A DNA stretch of 64,000 nt, from positions 84,168,945 through 84,232,944 of the forward strand of contig CM038216.1 in assembly GCA_021442155.1 (NCBI GenBank), in the 5' to 3' direction. Source of the DNA: Cymbidium sinense. Taxonomy: Eukaryota; Streptophyta; Magnoliopsida; Asparagales; Orchidaceae. Positions 57,657 through 64,000 of the stretch are shown one piece after another. The notes beneath the pieces are model-generated. The model worked only from the letters and a program-made list of their open reading frames with translations. It ran no database searches and was not told the DNA's origin. How positions within the stretch are numbered: the first letter of the stretch is position 1; every line of letters starts with the position of its first letter. The position numbers were made by a program, and so were the translations under genes.

Positions 57657-59139
57657 TAATAGGTTTAGTTTTAGGGTTTAGGTTTTAGGTTTAGTGTTTA
57701 TTAGTTATTATTAGGTCTTATTAGTTTTAAGTTATTATTAGTTTATTATTAGTTTTATGTTTAGTTTAGTTAGTTTAGTTTTAGTTGGGTTATTAGTTTA
57801 GTTTTATAGTTTTCATTTTAGTTATTATTATTTTAGGTTAGTTTAGAGGGGTTTAGGTTTAGTTTATTAGTTTATTTAGTTTGTTTATTGGGGTTTAGTT
57901 TTAGTTTATTTATTAGTTATTATTAATTAGTTTAGTTATTATTAGTTAGTTAGTTATTTATTTAGTTTAGTTTATTATTATTATATGGTTTTATTATTAT
58001 TTAGGTTTTAATTATTTTAGTTAGTGGTTTAATTTTATTAGTTTAGTTTTGTTAGTTTAATAATTTTATTTAATTAGTTTCTTAATTTTATTAATTTATT
58101 TATGGGTTTAGGTTTATTAGTTTATTATTATTATTTTTTAGTTTAGTTTATGGTTTAGTTTTTTATTAGTTATTATTAGTTATTTATTGTTTATTATTAT
58201 TATTAGTTTAGTTAGTTGGTTTATTATTAGTTCCATTTTAGTTTTGTTTTTTATCTATGGTTTTTAATTATTATTAGTTTATGTTTATTATTATTAGTTT
58301 TATTATTATTATATAGTTTATTTATTTAGTTAGGGTTTAGGTTTTAGTTATTTAGTTTTTTATTAGTTAGTATTTATTTATTAGTTTTAGTTAGTTTAGT
58401 TAGTTATTATTACAATTATTAGTTTTATTAGTTTAATTATTATTAGTTAGTTTTATTATTATTATTATTAGTTTTCTTATTAGGTTTATTAGTTTAGTTA
58501 TTTAGTTTAGTTATTTAGTTAATTTTGTTTTATTTTATTATTAGTTTATTATTAATTAGTTATTATTAATTTTGAGTTAGGTGTTTTATTATTAGTTATT
58601 AGTTAGTTTATTAGGTTGTTATTATGTTTTATTTATTAGTTAGTTTTTATGGTTTATTAGTTTAGGTTAGGGTTTAGTTTTAGTTAGTTATTTAATTATT
58701 TATTATTAGTTATTATATTTAATTATTATTAGTTATTATTATTAGTTTATTAGTTTAGTTTTAGTGTTTATTATTTATTAGATTTTAGGTTTATTTATTA
58801 ATTAGTTTAGTTTTTTTAGTTAGTTTGTTAGTTGTTAAGTTTATTAGTTATCTATTACTAGTTTTATTTAGTTTATTATTAGTTTTAGTTTTTTATTAGT
58901 TATTATTAGATTTTTAGTTTATTATTTATTAGTTTATTAGGTTCTATTAGCTCGTTATTTGATAGTTTTAGTTTTTATTTTATTTATTAGTTTTTTTTTT
59001 TTTAATTATTTAGTTATTATTATTAGTTGAATTAGTTTACTTATTCATTATTTTACTTTAGTTTAGTTTGTTATTATTAGTTTTATTATTATTAGTTTAA
59101 TTAATTTAGGTTTAGGGGTTTAATGTTTAGTTTATTTAG

Positions 59140-59170
<31 letters not shown>

Positions 59171-60290
59171 GTTTTAGTTAATATTATTATTAGTTTATTA
59201 GTTATAGTTAGTTTAGTTACTATTAGTTTTATTAGTTAATTTTTATTTAGTTTATTATTATTTATTAGTTTAGTTAGTTTAATGTTTAGTTTACTTTAGT
59301 TTTAGTTATTTATTATTTAGTTTATTATTATTATTAGTTTAGTTTAGTTAGTTTCTATGTTATTAATTTTTATTATTATTTAGTGTCATTTTAATTATTA
59401 TTAATTTTTAGTTTATTTTATTTTTTTTATTATTAGTTATTATTTTATCAGTTTAGTCTTTTTTATTAGTTTTTTTATTATTAGTTAGTTAGTTTATTAG
59501 GTTTAGTTTATTTATTTAGGTTTTATTTATTATTTAGTTTATTATTAGTTTATTTTATTATTATTATTATTTGTTTAGTTATTTGTTTTATTTAGTTTAA
59601 TTTATTATTAGTTTTTTAGTTTAGTGTTATTTGTTATTAGTTATTAAGTTTTAGTTTATTAGTTTTATTTAATTTTTTTATTACTTTTAGTTATTATTTA
59701 GTTAGTTTATTACTTGGTTTAATTATTTTTAATAGTTTATTAGTTTAGTTTAGTTATTAGTTTTAGTTATTAGTTAGTTATTATTATTAGTTATTTATTA
59801 GTTTTAGTTTTTTATTATTAGTTTTAGTTTAGTTAGTTTAGTTATTGGGTTTAGTTTTATTATTAGTTAGTTTTTTATTAGGTTATTTATGTTTAAGCTT
59901 TACATTTATTAGTTAGTTGTTATTATTAGTTAGTTATTTATTATGGTTTAGTTTAGTTAGTTTATTAGTTTAGTTTTAGTTATTAGTTTAGGTTTAATTG
60001 AGTTTTTATTAGTTTTATTAGTTTAGTTTATTTTTAGTTAGTTTATTAGTGGGGTTTTTTTGTATATGTTTAATTTAGTTATTAGTTTGTTTAATAGTTT
60101 ATTTAGTTTTTGTTATTATTAGTTTATTATTTTTTAGTTATTATTTAGTTAGTTTAGTTTAGTTAATTTTATTATTTTTTATTATAGTTTGTTATTAATT
60201 TATTAGTTTTAGTTTATTATTTATTAGTTTTTGTTTATTATTTATTTGAATTTTTAGTTAGTTTAGTTTAGTGTTTTTAATTTCTTATTG
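57657..60290 (+). repeat. TTATTAG/TTTAGTTA satellite
   Basis: About 2.6 kb of words such as TTATTATTAGTTTA, TAGTTAGTTTAG and TTATTTAGTT, again nearly without C on + but poor in GGG. A perfect (ATT)n run lies at 59,140-59,170. The texture differs clearly from the TTTATTTTAGG blocks elsewhere. It starts at the LINE 5' edge and ends where TTTAGGG variants resume at 60,290. No genes seen. Confidence 0.85.
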
Positions 60291-60490
60291 GGGTTTAGGG
60301 TTTTTAGGGTTTAGGGTTGGGGTTTTATAGGGTTTAGGGTTTAGGGTTTAGAGTTTAGGGTTAGTTTTAGGGTTTTGCATTTAGGTTAGGGTTATATATA
60401 TATATATATATTTATATTTAATTGTTAGGGTTTAGGGTTAAGGTTTTTGGTTTAAGGTTCAAGTTTTACTTTATGGTTTAGAGTTTTTAG
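60291..60490 (+). repeat. Telomere-like spacer with a (TA)n run
   Basis: TTTAGGG variants contain a TA dinucleotide run at about 60,393-60,410. The right end carries the conserved left flank of GRP units ('aggttcaagttttac'). Confidence 0.85.
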
Positions 60491-60953
60491 TTTTTTTTAA
60501 TAGAGAACAAATTCAAATTCAACATTTTATCTTTTTATTTCATTAACCAATTAACACACCAAGTTCTCAATGACACAAGTGACAACATAGATAAAAAATG
60601 TGTACACATAGAGCAAATAAAAAACCATAGATAACTAGAACCATCTCTATTATAAAGACATAGTTCCATAAGCAGCAGATCAGATAAGCCGTTCTTTAGT
60701 TTCTCCAATTCCCATTAGAACCACCCCGACCTCTCGAGTAGTGGGATCCACCATCATATCCCTTATCTCTCCTCCCACCATGTCAGAACCTTCGTGCTCC
60801 CCTAGCACCATAACCACCACTACCATCACCTCCATATCCACCGACCTTAAGATCCCCACCACTACGATAACCTCCTCTCGCTTCGCCTCCACTTGAGATC
60901 TAGATTGAGCCTGGTTGATGGTGATGTTCCTTTCGTCAAGGTTTTGCCCATTC
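60491..60953 (-). pseudogene. GRP retrocopy 16
   Basis: An antisense GRP 3' fragment. The distal end is clean: NGQNLDERNITINQAQSRS on the minus strand from 60,953. A frameshift follows and the Gly tract is read out of frame (a 70-codon Met/Val/Glu frame at 60,680-60,892 is this shifted reading). The 3' UTR ends at an 8-T run (60,491-60,498) and the truncation junction is 'gcccattcttaggg'. Confidence 0.88.
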
Positions 60954-61885
60954 TTAGGGTTTTAGTTTAGGTTTAAGTTTATTATGTTTTAGGGTTTAGG
61001 TTTACTTTTTAATTTATTTAGTTACTTCAGGTTTAGTTTTAGGGTTTTGGGTTTAGGGTTTTGGGTTTGGGGTTTAGGGTTGTGGTTTAGGCTTTAGGGT
61101 TTCAGTTTAGCATTTAGGGTTTAGAGTTTAGGGTTTATGGTTAGGGGGTTTTGCTTTTAAGTTTAGGGTTTAGGGTTAGGGTTAGGGTTAAGCTTTAGAG
61201 TTTAGGGTTTAAGGTTTAGGGTTTAGGGTTTAGGGTTTAGGGTTTAGAGTTTAGGGTTTATGGTTTTTTAGGGGTTTGGTTGTAGGTTTAGTGCTATAGG
61301 TTTAGGGTTTAGGGCTCTTTAAAAAAATTAAGTAAATCAGTAGGTTAAGATTTATTTAATTTATTTTAGTTTATTTTAATTATTTTAATTTATTTTTTTT
61401 TTTTATTTTATTTAGTTTAATTTATTTTAATTTAGGTTTTATTTTAGTTTATTTTAGGTTTAGGTTTACCTTAAGGTTTATTTTTTTAGTTTAGTTTTAT
61501 TTTCATGTTATTTTTAGGTTTAGGTTTTTTTTCTTTTTAAGGTTTAGGTTTAGGTTTTTATTTTGTGTTTTTAGGTTTAAGATTTAGTTTTTTATTTGAG
61601 GTTTTTTTTAGGTTTTATTTTCTAGTTTAGGTTTAGGTTTATTTTTATTTTATTTTCTAGGTTTAGGTTTTATTTTTTTATTTTTAGGTTTATGTTTAGG
61701 TTTTTATTTTATTTTTTTATGTTTAGGTTTCTAGTTTTTTTAGGTTTATTTTTAGGTTTTATTTTTTAGTTTAGGTTTAGGTTTATTTTTAGTTTATTTT
61801 AATTTTATTTTAGTTTAGGTTTAGGGTTTCCATTTATTTTTTTATTTTATTTTATTTAGGTTTAGTTTTATTTTATTATTATCTA
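60954..61885 (+). repeat. Telomere-like matrix up to the assembly gap
   Basis: The GRP right flank, TTTAGGG runs (about 61,180-61,260), a box AAATTAAGTAAATCAG near 61,325, then an AT-rich block. A local duplication is visible: the words from 'tttttaggtttagg' to 'ttagtttattttaattt' near 61,500-61,650 recur near 61,660-61,830. The block is cut by Ns. Confidence 0.85.
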
Positions 61886-61985
61886 NNNNNNNNNNNNNNN
61901 NNNNNNNNNNNNNNNNNNNNNNNNNNNNNNNNNNNNNNNNNNNNNNNNNNNNNNNNNNNNNNNNNNNNNNNNNNNNNNNNNNNNN
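61886..61985. other. Assembly gap, 100 N
   Basis: Exactly 100 N bases, a usual placeholder for a gap of unknown size. It falls inside the AT-rich repeat, where assembly is expected to fail. The real distance and copy number here are unknown. Confidence 0.98.
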
Positions 61986-64000
61986 GTTTATTTAGTTAGG
62001 TTTAAGTTTTATGTTTTAGGTTTTAGGGTTTAGGGTTTAAGTTTTAAGTTTAGTGTTTTAGGGTTTAGGAGTTTAGGGTTAGGGTTTTAGGTTTAGGGTT
62101 TAGGGTTTAGTGTTTAGGCTTTAGGGTTTAGGGTTTTGAGGGTTTAGGGATAGGGTTTAGGGTTTTTTAAGATTTAGTTTTTAGGGTTTAGGATTTAGGG
62201 TTCTAGATTTAAGGTTTAGGGTTAATTTTAGGATTTAAGGTTTAGGGTATATGGTTTAGGATTTAGGGCTTAAGGTTTAGGGTTTAGAGTTTACGATTTA
62301 GGGTTTAGGGTTTAGGGTTTAGGATTTAGGTTTTAGAATTTTTTAGGGTTTAGGGTTTAGAGTTATAGGTTTAGGGTTTAGAGATTAGAGTAAGTTTTAG
62401 GGTTTAGGGTTTAGGGTTTATTATTTCAGATTTCGGGTTTAGGATTTTTTTTTAAAATTAAGTAAACCAATATGTTTAGGTTTATTTAGTTTATTTTTTA
62501 TTTATTTTAGTTTTTTTTTTTTTAGGTTTATTTTTTATTTTTATTTTGTTTAGTTTATTTATATTATTTTAGGTTTTTTTATTTTAGTTAATTTTTTAGG
62601 TTTAGGTTTAGGTTTACTTTTTTAGTTGAGTTTTATTTTTATTTTGTTTTAGGTTTAAGTTTTTTTTAGGTTTATTATTAGGTTTTTATTTCATTTTTGT
62701 AGGTTTAGGTTTTAGGTTTTTATTTTAGGTTTATTTTTAGGTTTTATTTTTTAGTTTAGGTTTAGGTTTATTTTTAGTTTATTTTAATTTATTTAGGGTT
62801 TAGGTTTAGGTTTAGGTTTAGTTTAATTAAGGTTTAGGTTTGGGTTTATTTATATTAGTTTATTTTATTTTTAGGATTATTTATTTTAGTTTATATTATT
62901 TTATTTAGTTTAGATTTAGATTTTTTTTTAGTTTAGGGTTTTGATTTTATTTTTTATATTTTAGGTTTAGCTTTTTATTTAGTTTTTATTTTATTTTTTA
63001 ATGTTTATTTTATTTTTATTTTATGTTTAGTTTTTATTTTATTAAGTTTTATTATTCTTAGGTTTATTTTATTTTTTAGTTTAGTTTGTGTTTTTCTTTA
63101 TTTTATTTTAGTTTATTTTTTTTATTTATTTTATTTTATTTTTTAGTTTAGGTTTATGTTTTAGTTTAACTTTTTATTTTATTTTATCTTTATTTATTTA
63201 TTTTATTTATTTAGTTTATTTTATATTTTATTTAGTTTAGGTTTAGATTTGTAAGTTTTTTAGGGTTTAGGGTTTTTTTAAGGTTTAGTGTTTAGGGTTA
63301 GGGTTTTAAGATTTAGGTTTAGGGTTAGGGTTTAGGGTTTAGTTTAAACTTTAGGTTTATAGTTTATTAACTTTAGGGTTTAGGGTTTTTTAGGTTTAGG
63401 GTTTAGAGTTAACAGGGTTTAGGGGTTTAGTTTAGGTTAGGATAGGGTTTAGTGTTTTAGTTTAGGGTTTAAATTTAGGTTAGATTTAGTTTAGTTTAGG
63501 TTTAAAGTTTTATTATTTAGGTTTTAGGTTTTAGGTTTAGGTTTAGGTTTAAGTTTAGTTTAGGTTGAGTTTAGTTTAGTTTAAGGTTAGTTTAGTTTAG
63601 TTTAGAGTGTGTTTAAAACTTAGTGTTTAGGGTTTAGGGTTTAGGGTTTAGGGTTTAGGGTTTAGGGTTTATGATTTAGGGTTTAGGGTTTAGGTTTAGG
63701 GTTTAGGGTTTAGGGTTTAGGGTTTAGAATTTTTGGGTTTAGGGTTTAGGGTTTAGTGTTGTAGGTTTAGGGTTTAGGGTTTAGGGTTTAGGGTTTAGGG
63801 TTTAGGGTTTAAAGTTTAGCATTTTTTTAGAAAATTAAGTAAACCGGTAGGATTAGGTTTAGTGGTTAGGTTTTTATTTAGTTTTTATTTTATTTTATTT
63901 TTGGTTTATTTTATTTTTAATTTATGTTTAGGTTTTATTTTATTTAGGTTTTTTATTCTTAGGTTTATTTTATTTTTTAGTTTAGTTTAGGTTATTATTT
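61986..64000 (+). repeat. Telomere-like matrix, right end
   Basis: TTTAGGG variants (62,010-62,440), a box AAATTAAGTAAACCAAT near 62,457, an AT-rich block with the conserved order (62,480-63,240), then TTTAGGG variants with long near-perfect runs at 63,624-63,726 and 63,733-63,808. A box AAATTAAGTAAACCGG lies near 63,833, with the next AT-rich block entering the window edge. No GRP copy lies between the two boxes. No genes seen. Confidence 0.86.

Noticed and set aside
1..64000. CRISPR array, bacterial operon or organellar origin
   Set aside because: The repeats are telomere-like and not separated by unique spacers. Plant nuclear retrocopies, LINE and Tat elements fit a plant chromosome.

Overview
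This window looks like nuclear DNA from a seed plant. Its background repeat is built on the plant telomere heptamer TTTAGGG. It carries 3'-end copies of two plant housekeeping mRNAs: a glycine-rich RNA-binding protein of the GRP7/GRP8 type, and cytosolic ribosomal stalk protein P0. It also contains plant L1-type LINE sequence (DUF4283 ORF1) and a decayed Ty3/gypsy element of the Tat lineage. I see no intact, normally expressed gene. The species cannot be named from this sequence.

Layout. From 1 to 21.7 kb and from 38.5 kb to the end, the DNA is a degenerate telomere-like matrix. The + strand there is almost only T, A and G, so C is nearly absent, and every TTTAGGG-like tract has the same orientation. 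Two textures alternate: TTTAGGG-dense blocks, and long TTTATTTTAGG-type AT-rich blocks whose internal order recurs from unit to unit. About two dozen copies of a short box, AAATTAAGTAAACC and variants, mark the start of the AT-rich blocks. Embedded in the matrix are 16 copies or remnants of one 5'-truncated GRP cDNA, all on the minus strand, and two copies of a 5'-truncated P0 cDNA, also minus strand. There are two minus-strand LINE segments, at 4.6-5.9 kb and 54.6-57.7 kb. A separate TTATTAG-type satellite fills 57.7-60.3 kb, and a 100-N assembly gap lies at 61,886-61,985.

From 21.7 to 38.5 kb the matrix is interrupted by ordinary-composition DNA: a composite, heavily mutated Tat-type retrotransposon on the + strand. 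It shows a protease end, reverse transcriptase, RNase H, a second archaeal-type RNase H and integrase, plus two homologous AT-rich non-coding blocks and a terminal set of about 240-350-bp tandem repeats. It broke one GRP copy at its left edge.

Main observation. GRP, P0 and the larger LINE share one junction layout. On the + strand a telomeric G-strand tract runs directly into a short oligo-T (the complement of poly-A), then the antisense cDNA, then a 5'-truncation point followed at once by more TTTAGGG-like repeat. This is the polarity expected if polyadenylated RNAs were reverse transcribed onto a telomeric G-strand 3' end and the end was then re-extended with telomere repeats, or if a LINE repeatedly targeted telomere repeats in one orientation. 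Shared flanks show that the GRP unit was later amplified as a segment. Two GRP copies still carry uninterrupted glycine-rich reading frames without a start codon.
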